A stretch of DNA of 64,000 nucleotides from assembly GCA_016716125.1 (NCBI GenBank), contig JADJWZ010000026.1, positions 1 through 64,000 on the forward strand. The letters are read 5' to 3'. The position numbers and the translations under genes were made by a program. Shown one piece after another: positions 19,408 through 28,494 of this stretch. Position 1 is the first letter of the stretch, and each line of letters opens with the position of its first letter. This DNA is from Ignavibacteria bacterium (GTDB lineage Bacteria; Bacteroidota; Ignavibacteria; Tepidaquicellales; Tepidaquicellaceae). The notes beneath the pieces were generated by a model. The model saw only the letters and a program-made list of their open reading frames with translations, did not search any database and had not been told where the DNA came from.

Positions 19408-19415
19408 TAAATTTG
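19408..19415 (+). promoter_or_regulatory. Candidate promoter of the small T9SS protein gene
   Basis: TAAATTTG fits the TAnnTTTG -10 element, with a TTG at 19385-19387 giving a 20-base spacing to a possible -33 element. The ATG follows 10 bases downstream. Confidence 0.42.
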
Positions 19416-19425
19416 CTTAAGAAAT

Positions 19426-19818
19426 ATGATGAAAACATTAAAAATATTTTTAATATTATTTATAGTAAGTTTAAGCATTAACATAAATGCTGAAGCTGAC
19501 AATAATCTAAATGAAGCTGGAAAAGCCGGTGTTAAAAATACATCCGGAATTTCAGATGATTATAAACTTTATCAGAACTTCCCAAATCCTTTCAATCCTG
19601 CAACAATTATAAACTACAAAATTAACCAAAGCGGATTTGTTTCCCTTAACGTATATAATCTGGTTGGTCAGGTCGTTAAAACACTTGTATATGAGTATCA
19701 GGAACCCGGTACTTACAGCAGACAGTTTGATGCTTCTGAGCTTTCAGCCGGTGTTTATTTATACAAATTACAGGTAAACAATTTTACTTCTGTAAAAAGA
19801 ATGACTCTTATAAAATAA
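19426..19818 (+). CDS. Minimal secreted protein consisting of signal peptide, short linker and T9SS type A sorting domain
   Basis: The 130-residue product has a signal peptide (about 1-23), a short polar segment of about 25 residues and then a complete type A sorting domain: YQNFPNPFNPATIINYKI, LNVYNLVGQVVKTL, LSAGVYLYKLQV and terminal VKRMTLIK. T9SS cargo normally carries a large passenger before this domain, so here the exported product would be almost only the sorting signal. It could be a tiny cell-surface peptide, or the remnant of a larger cargo. It has its own candidate promoter. Confidence 0.78.
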   Translation: MMKTLKIFLILFIVSLSININAEADNNLNEAGKAGVKNTSGISDDYKLYQNFPNPFNPATIINYKINQSGFVSLNVYNLVGQVVKTLVYEYQEPGTYSRQFDASELSAGVYLYKLQVNNFTSVKRMTLIK

Positions 19819-19854
19819 AAGTAATTCTTTTTAATTCTTCATAATTTTAAATAC

Positions 19855-20751
19855 ATGAAAATATCAAATTTTATGTTTGGAATAATTTTTATTTCAATTA
19901 TTTCAAATTGTACTTATGCACAAGGAATTTTAATAGATGATTTTTCCCAAAAAAGTCTTCCGGGTTGGATCTGGGGAGGATTGGAAATGAAATATTCTCA
20001 TGAAGAGGATAACAAAGAAAATGGATTTGCAGAGATATTCTCAAAAGAAAATATGAAAGCTAACAGCTACGCTGGAAAAATATTCCTTCAGAAATCGCAC
20101 ACATTTACAGTCGGAAACTTTGTCAATGCAATGATAAAAGGTCTCAATAATGACGCTTATGTAAAAATTCAATTGGTATATGATGTTGATAATAACAGCA
20201 CTTATAATGAAGACGAAGATCTGATTCTTGAATCAAATCAGATATCCCTGGATTTTGACGGATGGAAAGAAGTTAAGGTAAAACTTGATCAGGATAATTT
20301 TAAAATCGTATCCAAACATATGGATGATTTTGAAGTTACAGAAGATAATGTCTATGGAATTCAGTTTGATTTTATGACAGGAAAGAATTTTAATGAATCA
20401 AAATTTGAATCAGGTATAGCTCTTATTTCTGAAATACAAAATAAAGAAATTACTTATGATTCTGAAGGTCCTGTATCAACAAATAAAGAATCTTATTTTA
20501 ATACAAAAAATAATCCAAACCCATTTAAAAATTCTACTACAATTACTTACATTCTGCCTAACCCAACTAATGTAAATATTACTGTTTATGACAGATTAGG
20601 AAAAGAAGTAGTTAATCTTTTAAGTCAGGATCAGTCTGCAGGAGAACATTCAGTTGAATTTATTTCAGAAGACTATCCAAACGGAATATATTTTTACCGT
20701 ATAAAAACCCCCGAAAAGACTGAAGTCAGAAAAATGTTACTTTCCCGTTAA
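19855..20751 (+). CDS. T9SS-secreted protein with unrecognised passenger domain
   Basis: The 298-residue product has a signal peptide ending near CTYAQG and a passenger of about 190 residues, followed by a type A-like sorting domain. That domain has NNPNPFKNSTTITYIL, VYDRLGKEVVNLL, NGIYFYRIKTPEKTEVRKMLL. The passenger contains a possible calcium site, DVDNNSTYNEDEDL, similar in layout to EF-hand/cohesin-type acidic loops, and aromatic beta-rich segments such as GWIWGGLEM. I do not recognise the passenger family. It follows the mini-T9SS gene by 36 bases. Confidence 0.72.
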   Translation: MKISNFMFGIIFISIISNCTYAQGILIDDFSQKSLPGWIWGGLEMKYSHEEDNKENGFAEIFSKENMKANSYAGKIFLQKSHTFTVGNFVNAMIKGLNNDAYVKIQLVYDVDNNSTYNEDEDLILESNQISLDFDGWKEVKVKLDQDNFKIVSKHMDDFEVTEDNVYGIQFDFMTGKNFNESKFESGIALISEIQNKEITYDSEGPVSTNKESYFNTKNNPNPFKNSTTITYILPNPTNVNITVYDRLGKEVVNLLSQDQSAGEHSVEFISEDYPNGIYFYRIKTPEKTEVRKMLLSR

Positions 20752-20766
20752 TACAATAATTAAGAA

Positions 20767-22269
20767 TTACTTAACAACTTCAATTCCAGCCGGAAAAGAA
20801 GCCATTTCAATTCTATCTTCAAGTAAAGAAAAGTTTGACATTTGAATTATTCTTGAGACACCGATTTTTGTACTTCCAACCGTTGGATGGTGTCCGTCAA
20901 ATCCTGACTGGGTTTCGCATGCAATGATCGCATATTGACCATCTTTTGTAAAATCAACCCCATGAGGCTGAATTCCTACACCGGTAATAGTTGAGGTTAT
21001 AGAAAGTGTATTTGTATTTATTACTGATACTGTGTTATTATTTCTGTTACATGTAAAAAGATAATTTCCGTCATTTGATATTTTCATCAGAAGCGGATAT
21101 GAATTATTTCCAAGATGTATCTGACCTATCAATCCCAGATTATCGGCCCTGTAAACTCTTATCTCATTTGAACCTCTGCATGAGACGAATAACTTAGATT
21201 CATCATGTGATAAGACAATCTGATACGGTTTGAAATTTCCCGTACCCTGACCGTTTGGTGGAACACTCGGATCGATTGGTTCCTTTATCACTGTAGAATC
21301 CGAATTAATAAATGTGTCAGTATTAATCTTAAAAAGATACTCCCCTATTTCAGATGCAATATATAAGTGATTTCCATTAGCTGTTAAAGCCATTCCGTGT
21401 GGAGCTGTTAATTTTTGATCCTGAAATTCGCCTGTTACTAACATAGGTGAAATAGTGCTGAATCTTCTGATAACTCTTTCTGATCCGGATGCGTCAAAAT
21501 TAGTTACATAGCCTTTGGAACCGTCAGGTGAAATTTCAATATGTGCAGGATTTAATCCGATCTGAAGTCTGTCCAGTTTTGAAAACGGGTAATCAGTATT
21601 AATATCAAATTTTTCGATATAACCTTCCTGTATAAGAGAAATATAAAAGAAATTTTTATCCGGACTTACTTTTACATAATGAGGTGCGTCAAGCTGACCT
21701 GATCTGCCGCCGGCCGGGATAAGTCTTAAAACTCTTTTAGAATCGGACTCTAACACGGCGATTAAATCTGATGCCTGATTTGTTATAAAGGTTTTGTCAA
21801 GTTTAGATACATTTGTAAAAGCTACCTGGCCGTCAGCACTCATTGCTCCCTGATCAATCCAATTCTTAATCACTATTACATTCTGCGGATCAATTTTGTG
21901 ATATTCGGAAAAAGCAAGATTGGATACTGGTCCTATAAGTGTATCATTATTTACAACTCCATAAAGATGAGACCAAAATCCATTATATGGAATAATCATT
22001 GTTCCGTTATCAGATCCATTCATTGCTTTTTGCCAGTCAACTAAATTCATACCGCTTGAATTTTCATTTCCATGACAAGACGGAGTACTGCACGAAATAT
22101 TACTATTCGTTATTGGAGTGTTAAATATTGTTTCTATTTCCGGCGGAAATTTAATGATATCAGGATTATTATTTACAAAGTCCTGTTCACACGAATTTAA
22201 AAAAACTGCAGATAAAAAAACTGTAAAAGTAATAATAATTCTGAAGTGTTTCAAAAAGTATTTAGTCAT
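20767..22269 (-). CDS. Lipoprotein with N-terminal cytochrome c-like domain and YncE-type beta-propeller
   Basis: The 500-residue product has a lipoprotein signal (FLNSC), then a domain with CSTPSCHG, a C-X4-C-H variant of the heme c motif, and a downstream NWIDQGAMSADG segment typical of small cytochromes. From about residue 150 it becomes a beta-propeller with repeated SPDGSKGYVTN, TANGNHLYIASE, SNDGNYLFTCN and TKDGQYAIIACE blades. The fold resembles nitrous-oxide-reductase/YncE surface-exposed propellers. The likely location is the periplasm or outer surface, with an unknown redox or binding role. Its start overlaps the end of the thioesterase gene by 8 bases. Confidence 0.8.
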   Translation of the reverse strand: MTKYFLKHFRIIITFTVFLSAVFLNSCEQDFVNNNPDIIKFPPEIETIFNTPITNSNISCSTPSCHGNENSSGMNLVDWQKAMNGSDNGTMIIPYNGFWSHLYGVVNNDTLIGPVSNLAFSEYHKIDPQNVIVIKNWIDQGAMSADGQVAFTNVSKLDKTFITNQASDLIAVLESDSKRVLRLIPAGGRSGQLDAPHYVKVSPDKNFFYISLIQEGYIEKFDINTDYPFSKLDRLQIGLNPAHIEISPDGSKGYVTNFDASGSERVIRRFSTISPMLVTGEFQDQKLTAPHGMALTANGNHLYIASEIGEYLFKINTDTFINSDSTVIKEPIDPSVPPNGQGTGNFKPYQIVLSHDESKLFVSCRGSNEIRVYRADNLGLIGQIHLGNNSYPLLMKISNDGNYLFTCNRNNNTVSVINTNTLSITSTITGVGIQPHGVDFTKDGQYAIIACETQSGFDGHHPTVGSTKIGVSRIIQMSNFSLLEDRIEMASFPAGIEVVK

Positions 22270-22711
22270 TCTTTAAAATTTTTAAATTATTCTCAAATGA
22301 TTTAATTTCATTTACAAACTTTTCTTTCAAAGTTTCGGGACGGTTAAAATTGTCAAGATTGACAAGTATACCGTTTGCTTTGGAAATAAATATTTCATTA
22401 TTTTGTTTTGTGATCAACTGCTCGAAGCAAAAACTAGAATTTTTTATCCAGGAAATACGCGTGTGTACATTTAGAATATCATCAAGATATGCAAACGAAA
22501 TATAATCAACTTCGTTCCTAACTACTACAACTTTTAACCCGTCATCAAATACACCGGTTTTATTTATTTTGTAACCAAAACTTCTTCTGTATTCAACTCT
22601 GCCCACTTCAAAATATTTAAAATAATTCATGTTGTGTACAATTCCCTGAGAATCCACGTCATAAGTTCTCACCCTAAGGCTGACTATATGTTTAAAATCT
22701 GTTAGGTTCAA
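22262..22711 (-). CDS. 4HBT (YbgC/FadM-like) acyl-CoA thioesterase
   Basis: The 149-residue hotdog-fold enzyme hydrolyses acyl-CoA thioesters. It has the 4HBT active-site block VRTYDVDSQGIVHNMNYFKYF with the catalytic Asp of the 4-hydroxybenzoyl-CoA thioesterase subgroup, followed by VGRVEYRRSFG. The start is TTG; TAAATTTG on this strand at 22753-22760 is a possible -10 element. It overlaps the propeller lipoprotein gene by 8 bases and is divergent from the arginase gene. Confidence 0.87.
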   Translation of the reverse strand: MNLTDFKHIVSLRVRTYDVDSQGIVHNMNYFKYFEVGRVEYRRSFGYKINKTGVFDDGLKVVVVRNEVDYISFAYLDDILNVHTRISWIKNSSFCFEQLITKQNNEIFISKANGILVNLDNFNRPETLKEKFVNEIKSFENNLKILKND

Positions 22712-22796
22712 AATTGAAATGAAATTATATAATATTTTTTATATTAAATATTCAAATTTAATTATTAACTTACTTATTTCTTTATAGCTTAATTCT

Positions 22797-22804
22797 TATA
22801 TTTG
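22797..22804 (+). promoter_or_regulatory. Candidate promoter of the arginase gene, nearly leaderless
   Basis: TATATTTG at 22797-22804 fits the Bacteroidota -10 consensus and ends only 4 bases before the ATG at 22809. Transcription starting about 7 bases downstream of such an element would give an mRNA with almost no 5' leader. Confidence 0.45.
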
Positions 22805-22808
22805 CAGA

Positions 22809-23747
22809 ATGATAAATAAAAATAAAGTTGTAAATAAAAAAATAGCGCTAATTGGATTTCCAATGGATCTCGGAGCTGACAGAAGAGGTGTTGACATGGG
22901 ACCTTCTGCTATCCGCTATGAAAATCTTGAAGAGAAATTAGAAAAGTTCGGATATAAAGTTACTGATTTCGGAGATATAGATATTAACATTTCAGAAACG
23001 CAGAAAATCAAAAATTCAAAATTGAAGTACCTACCTGAAATTACAAAAACTTCAAAGATCCTTGCAAATAAGATTGAGAACCTACTCGAGAAAAAATTTT
23101 TTACTTTGATTCTCGGCGGAGATCATTCGACTGCGATCGGTTCCATAGCCGGAATTTCAAGTTACTGTAGAAAGCATAATAAAACTCTCGGAGTTATTTG
23201 GATAGATGCACATGCAGATATGAATACTGAACTGACTACCCCATCGGGAAACATTCATGGAATGCCGCTTGCTATTGCTCTTGGTCTTGGTGAGAAAAGT
23301 CTGACTCATTTAAACGGATTTTCTCCGAAATTAAAAAAGGAGAATGTAGCTTTGATCGGAATCCGTGATGTAGATTTTAACGAAGCGGAAACAGTAAAAA
23401 AAATGAACTTAAATGTATATACTATGACTGATGTTGACAAAATGGGAATTCACAGAATAATTGCAAAAGTTTTAGGTGATTTTAAAAACCGTGTCGATCA
23501 TATACACATCAGCTTTGATATGGACGGAATTGATCCTGATCTTGCTCAGGGAGTCGGGACTCCTGTACCCGGTGGTCTTACATACAGGGAATCACAGCTT
23601 TTGATGGAAATGGTTGCTGACTGCGGCTGTATGAATTCACTTGAAATGCTTGAAGTAAATCCAATATTGGACTCGAAAAATAAAACAGCTTTCCTTGCAA
23701 CTGAATTAATTTTATCAGCGCTCGGCAAATCAACACTTTACGATTGA
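22809..23747 (+). CDS. rocF: Arginase
   Basis: Arginase hydrolyses arginine to ornithine and urea with a dimanganese centre. The 312-residue protein has all metal-binding motifs: GGDHS (His106), WIDAHADMN (Asp133, His135, Asp137) and SFDMDGIDP. The substrate-loop sequence GTPVPGGLTYRE and the N-terminal GFPMDLGADRRGVDMGPSAIR favour arginase over agmatinase. No ornithine-using gene is adjacent, so the pathway is not evident locally. A candidate near-leaderless promoter precedes it. Confidence 0.92.
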   Translation: MINKNKVVNKKIALIGFPMDLGADRRGVDMGPSAIRYENLEEKLEKFGYKVTDFGDIDINISETQKIKNSKLKYLPEITKTSKILANKIENLLEKKFFTLILGGDHSTAIGSIAGISSYCRKHNKTLGVIWIDAHADMNTELTTPSGNIHGMPLAIALGLGEKSLTHLNGFSPKLKKENVALIGIRDVDFNEAETVKKMNLNVYTMTDVDKMGIHRIIAKVLGDFKNRVDHIHISFDMDGIDPDLAQGVGTPVPGGLTYRESQLLMEMVADCGCMNSLEMLEVNPILDSKNKTAFLATELILSALGKSTLYD

Positions 23748-23765
23748 ATATAATTTTTTAATAAT

Positions 23766-26414
23766 TTACTTAATTAGTTTTTTCAGCTTATTCAATTTGA
23801 TTTCCGCTTCTTCCTGTTTTTTCCTTTCCGCATTAATTACAGATTCAGATGCTTTCGCAAGAAAATTTTCATTGGTAAGTTTTTTATTCAGACCGGAAAG
23901 ATATGATTCTATATTTTCCAACTCCTTTTTCACCTTTTCATTGTTAGAAGAAAGATTTTTAACATCTTCAGCGGGAAGGCAAATTTCAAATTTGTTCACA
24001 ACTGAATTCAGATAATTTATAACTTCATTTTTATCCAATTCAGTTTTAATCTCTTCAAGATTACATAACTTTAATATGTAAGTATTAAATTCTGAGAGCA
24101 GCGCTGATGCATTCTCATCTCCGGGCATTATAAATGCTGTGAGTTTTTTTGAAGAAGGAATTCCGTTAGTTGCTTTTAAATTTCTTATTGAAATTACAAT
24201 TTCCTTTACCTCTTCAAATTTTTTCTCGAATTCTTTATTAATTCGTGCCGTATTATATTCTGAAATAATTTCTTTCGAAATGCTTTTATCATCTCTGCCG
24301 TCTTCAAGTATATGCCATAATTCTTCTGTTACATATGGTATTACGGGATGAAGTATTTTGAGAATGCTTTCGAAATAAAATAATGCTTTGTTTATTATTA
24401 TATCTCCATTCTTAGGATTCTCGTTAAGCTTGATTTTCATTAATTCTATATACCAGTCGCAAAAATCACTCCAGACAAAGTTATATAGAGTCTTGGAATA
24501 TTCGTTAATTCTGTACTCCTTTAAATATTTTTCCGCATTCTGCAAAGTGGAATTGAATCTGCTTTCCATCCAAACATCAATCAGATCATCACGGTAATTT
24601 AAAGATTCATTCGTACCTGAAATGTTTTCGGAAAATTTTTCTTTTGTCATTAAAAGAAATCTTCCTGCATTCCAAAGTTTAGTAATAAAATTTCTGCCGA
24701 TCTGGGTTTTCTCTTCTTCAAATAATACATCATTTCCAAGCGGAGCTATATAAATAATTGTAAATCTGAGCGCATCAGTACCGTATTTTTCCATCAGTTC
24801 TATTGCGTCTGAATAATTACCGAGAGTCTTTGACATTTTGACTCCCTTTCCGTCTCTTATAGTCGAATGAAAATACACATCGCTGAAAGGAATTTTGCCC
24901 GTATATTCTAAGCCGGCCATGATCATTCTGGCAACCCAGAGAAATATTATTTCCGGCCCTGTTGATAGAAAATCCGTCGGGTAATAATACTGCAGATTTT
25001 TATTATCATTATCAGACTTGTCATTTGACCAGCCGAATACACTCAATGGCCATAACCATGAAGAAAACCAGGTATCCAGTACATCTTCATCCTGCGTCCA
25101 GTTCTCAATGTCCTGAGGAGGGTTAATTTCGCAATAAATCCCGCCCGTATCGTTATGATACCATATTGGTATCTGATGACCCCACCAGAGCTGCCTTGAG
25201 ATACACCAGTCCCTGATATTTTCCATCCAGTGAAAATAAACTTTAATATATCTTTCCGGATAAAATCTAATATCACCATTTCTGACAACTTCAATAGCCG
25301 GCTCAGCAAGTTTCTTCATTGAAACAAACCATTGCTCAGATAAATAAGGCTCAATTACAGCTTTTGTCCTGTCAGAAAAAGCTACATTATGAGTGTAATC
25401 TTCGATTTTTTCAATTAATCCATTTTCTTCTAATTTTTTAACAATAGCTTTCCGGGCTTTATGAATTTCCATTCCTGAAAATTCTCCGGTAAGCTCATTT
25501 AGAGTAGAATCTTTATTTAAAACTGTTACAGCATTTAAATTATGTCGCTGCCCTATTTCGAAATCATTTATATCATGTGCAGGAGTAATTTTTAAAGCTC
25601 CGGTTCCAAATTCCTTATCGACATATGTATCAAAAACTATAGGTATTTTTTTGTTTACTAAAGGAAGATTAACTTCTTTGTTTATCAGATGCTTATATCT
25701 TGTATCCTCAGGATTTACTGCAACACCTGTGTCTCCAAACATAGTCTCAGGTCTGGTAGTAGCGATAGTTACATACTCGTCTGAGTCAACTATTTTATAC
25801 TTTATATAATATAATTTTTCCTTTCTCTCTTCGTAAAAAATTTCGTCATCACTTACTGCCGTTTGAGATTCCGGATCCCAGTTAACAATTCTGTTTCCTC
25901 TGTAAATCAGACCTTTTTTATAAAGATCTACAAACACTTTTTTTACATTTAAAGAAAGCCCTTCATCCAATGTAAATCTCTCTTTTGACCAGTCTACGGA
26001 AGCGCCGAGTTTTCTTAACTGTTTTAATATAATCCCCCCGTTTTTTTCCTTCCAGTCCCACACAAGATTAACAAATTTTTCTCTTCCGAGATCATATTTG
26101 GTTTTACCTTCTTTGGCAAGCTCTTTTTCTACCATAACCTGTGTTGCAATTCCTGCATGATCCATTCCGGGTACCCAACAAACTTCAAATCCCTGCATTC
26201 TTTTCCACCGGCAATAAATGTCCTGAATTGTATTATTAAACATATGTCCAAAATGTAAAATCCCGGTTACATTAGGCGGAGGAATTACAACAGAATATTT
26301 TTTCTTTTTGGGATTTGGATGTGATTCATAGACTTTATTTTTTTCCCAAAACTCCTGCCACTTCTTTTCTGAATCTTCAAAATTATAATTTTTTTCAATT
26401 TCTTTAACCTTCAC
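23766..26414 (-). CDS. valS: Valyl-tRNA synthetase
   Basis: ValS charges tRNA-Val and edits misactivated threonine. The 882-residue class I synthetase has the HIGH-type motif HFGHMFNN (residue about 52), the CP1 editing domain (TTRPETMFGDTG) and the KMSKTLGN loop. The anticodon-binding domain and the C-terminal coiled coil (NAERKKQEEAEIKLNKLKKL) complete it. The start overlaps the stop of the ParA-like gene by 4 bases, placing it at the end of the pyr operon. Confidence 0.96.
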   Translation of the reverse strand: MKVKEIEKNYNFEDSEKKWQEFWEKNKVYESHPNPKKKKYSVVIPPPNVTGILHFGHMFNNTIQDIYCRWKRMQGFEVCWVPGMDHAGIATQVMVEKELAKEGKTKYDLGREKFVNLVWDWKEKNGGIILKQLRKLGASVDWSKERFTLDEGLSLNVKKVFVDLYKKGLIYRGNRIVNWDPESQTAVSDDEIFYEERKEKLYYIKYKIVDSDEYVTIATTRPETMFGDTGVAVNPEDTRYKHLINKEVNLPLVNKKIPIVFDTYVDKEFGTGALKITPAHDINDFEIGQRHNLNAVTVLNKDSTLNELTGEFSGMEIHKARKAIVKKLEENGLIEKIEDYTHNVAFSDRTKAVIEPYLSEQWFVSMKKLAEPAIEVVRNGDIRFYPERYIKVYFHWMENIRDWCISRQLWWGHQIPIWYHNDTGGIYCEINPPQDIENWTQDEDVLDTWFSSWLWPLSVFGWSNDKSDNDNKNLQYYYPTDFLSTGPEIIFLWVARMIMAGLEYTGKIPFSDVYFHSTIRDGKGVKMSKTLGNYSDAIELMEKYGTDALRFTIIYIAPLGNDVLFEEEKTQIGRNFITKLWNAGRFLLMTKEKFSENISGTNESLNYRDDLIDVWMESRFNSTLQNAEKYLKEYRINEYSKTLYNFVWSDFCDWYIELMKIKLNENPKNGDIIINKALFYFESILKILHPVIPYVTEELWHILEDGRDDKSISKEIISEYNTARINKEFEKKFEEVKEIVISIRNLKATNGIPSSKKLTAFIMPGDENASALLSEFNTYILKLCNLEEIKTELDKNEVINYLNSVVNKFEICLPAEDVKNLSSNNEKVKKELENIESYLSGLNKKLTNENFLAKASESVINAERKKQEEAEIKLNKLKKLIK

Positions 26415-27195
26415 TTTACTTTTAATTCCTCCTTATTGTTTTTTTCAATGATTTCATATGCAAGATTTAAATATGCCTCTGCTCCTTCTGAATTTAATTT
26501 AAAAAGGCATAAAGGTTTTCCGTAAAATGTTGCTTCGTTTAATAAATTTGTGTTCGGAATAACTGTTTCCAGAAGATAATTACTATACTTCATTTTCAAT
26601 TCACGCTCAGATATTTTAGTAACTTTAGAATCCTTTTCATACATAGTCAGAACTATTCCTTCTATTTTAAGAGTCGGATTTGAAACATCCTTGAGCCATT
26701 CATAATAAGATATTAGCCTGTCTACAGCTTCAAGTGAAAAATGTCCTGACTTTATAGGTATAAGTATTGAATCCGATGCGACGAGAGCATTTGTCGAAAT
26801 ACCTTTAAGAGTAGGCGGACAGTCAATTATTATAAATTCATAAAAATCTTCAATATCTTTTAATGCGTTTTTGATAACAAGTCTGTTCTCAAGATTCTGA
26901 ATAAACTTTTCATGCATGTTTACATTGTAAATATTCGACGGCACGAAATCAAGATACTCAAGGTCAGTTTTATGAATAGCAGATTTTATGGAATGTGTAA
27001 ATGCAAAAATTTCAGAAAGACTTGCTTTGATTTTATCAGGAGTAAATCCAAGCGCAATAGCAGAAGCTCCGAACGGATCAACATCTATGAGCAAAGTTTT
27101 CTTTTCAGCTACAGCAAGAGAAGCTGCAAGATTAACTGCCGTAGTAGTCTTACCTACTCCCCTTTCGGAATGCAAACTGATATTACTTTTGTCAT
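26411..27195 (-). CDS. ParA/MinD-type deviant Walker ATPase, frameshifted in its P-loop
   Basis: ParA-type ATPases position DNA or protein complexes. The reading frame beginning at the ATG opposite 27193-27195 reads MTKVISVCIPK and should continue GGVGKTTTAVNLAAS, the deviant Walker A motif. Four Gs (27159-27162 as C on the + strand) instead of five shift the frame and create a stop. The rest is intact: LLIDVDPFGASAIALGF, IIDCPPTLKGISTNALVASD (Walker B) and IPIKSGHFSLEAVDRL. No ParB or parS is seen nearby. The gene lies 7 bases after pyrC and overlaps valS by 4 bases, so it may be a chromosomal ParA orphan. Confidence 0.83.
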
Positions 27196-27202
27196 AAAAT
27201 TT

Positions 27203-28483
27203 TTATAATCTTGTGAAATGAATTTTTCCTTTATTGATCACACAATAAGGTTTACATTGAACTTCAAATCCGTCAAAAGGTGTATTCCGCGATTTGGACA
27301 TGAATTTATTTTTATTAATTTTCCATTTGGTCTTTTCACTGACTACTGAAATATTTGCAGGCTCCCCCTCTTTGATACGAATGCTATTAAGATTAAGGAT
27401 CTTTCTCGGACTGACCGAAACTTTATTTATAAATTCACTGAAGGAAATTATACCTGTATTGACCAGATAAGTATAAGAAAGTCCCACGAGAGTTTCCAGT
27501 CCGGTAATGCCGAACGGCGCATCATAAAATCCCTGATTCTTTTCATATTCAGAATGCGGAGCATGATCAGTACAGATCACATCTATAGTGCCGTCTTTAA
27601 TACCTTCAAGTATCATTTCAACATCATCAGAAGTTCGCAGCGGCGGATTCATCTTTGCATTAACATTGTAATTCAGACATTCCTGTTCTGTCAGAATGAA
27701 ATGATGAGGACATACTTCACCGGTTACATTCATTCCGTTTTTCTTTGCATCTCTTAAAAGACTAACACTTTTTCCGCATGAAATATGCTGAATATGATAG
27801 TGCGAATTCTTTACAAAACCTGCGATCATAATATCTCTGGCAATTACAGATGTTTCACTGATCTCAGGAATACCTTTTACTCCCATAGCAGTGGAAATTA
27901 ATCCTTCATTTATTACACCTCCGTTGGAAAGTCTCATATCCTCACAATGCTGAATGACAGGGCAGCTTACCTGTGAGGTATATTCCAGCACTCTTCTAAA
28001 AATTTCCGGATTGCTTACAGGACTTCCGTCATCTGTAAATGCGACTGCTCCGGCTTCAGAAAGAGAAAGTATTTGTGACAATTTTTTCCCTTCCCTTTTT
28101 TCCGTAGCGCAGGCGGAAACTTCTACGTCAGTAATGAGATCTGCAGATTTTAATCTAATGTCCTGAATTATTAAAGCTGAATCAATAGGCGGATCGGTAT
28201 TCGGCATACATAACACTCCCGTCACTCCGCCGTTTGCAGCAGACATGCTGCCGGAATACAGATCTTCCTTATGAGTTTGTCCCGGGTATCTGAAATGAAC
28301 ATGCATATCGAAAATTCCGGGTACTGCAGTCTTTCCTTTCATGTTCATCTCTTCCGTATTTTTCGGAATCCGCTTAACATTTCCGATTTTCGAAATAATA
28401 CCGTTTACTATAAGCAGATCTGTTACGGTATCAATTCCATCTTCAGGAGAAACTATCTTAATATTTTTTAAAAGGAGATTCAA
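27203..28483 (-). CDS. pyrC: Dihydroorotase
   Basis: Dihydroorotase cyclises carbamoyl-aspartate in pyrimidine synthesis. The 426-residue class I enzyme has the zinc motif DMHVHFRYPGQTHKED, further His ligands in QHCEDM, HIQHISC, and the catalytic Asp in CTDHAPHSEYEK. MPNTDPPID and KMNPPLRT are also conserved. pyrB lies 11 bases upstream and the ParA-like gene 7 bases downstream on the same strand. The start agrees with the beginning of the conserved amidohydrolase fold. Confidence 0.95.
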   Translation of the reverse strand: MNLLLKNIKIVSPEDGIDTVTDLLIVNGIISKIGNVKRIPKNTEEMNMKGKTAVPGIFDMHVHFRYPGQTHKEDLYSGSMSAANGGVTGVLCMPNTDPPIDSALIIQDIRLKSADLITDVEVSACATEKREGKKLSQILSLSEAGAVAFTDDGSPVSNPEIFRRVLEYTSQVSCPVIQHCEDMRLSNGGVINEGLISTAMGVKGIPEISETSVIARDIMIAGFVKNSHYHIQHISCGKSVSLLRDAKKNGMNVTGEVCPHHFILTEQECLNYNVNAKMNPPLRTSDDVEMILEGIKDGTIDVICTDHAPHSEYEKNQGFYDAPFGITGLETLVGLSYTYLVNTGIISFSEFINKVSVSPRKILNLNSIRIKEGEPANISVVSEKTKWKINKNKFMSKSRNTPFDGFEVQCKPYCVINKGKIHFTRL

Positions 28484-28494
28484 TAAATTTTATT

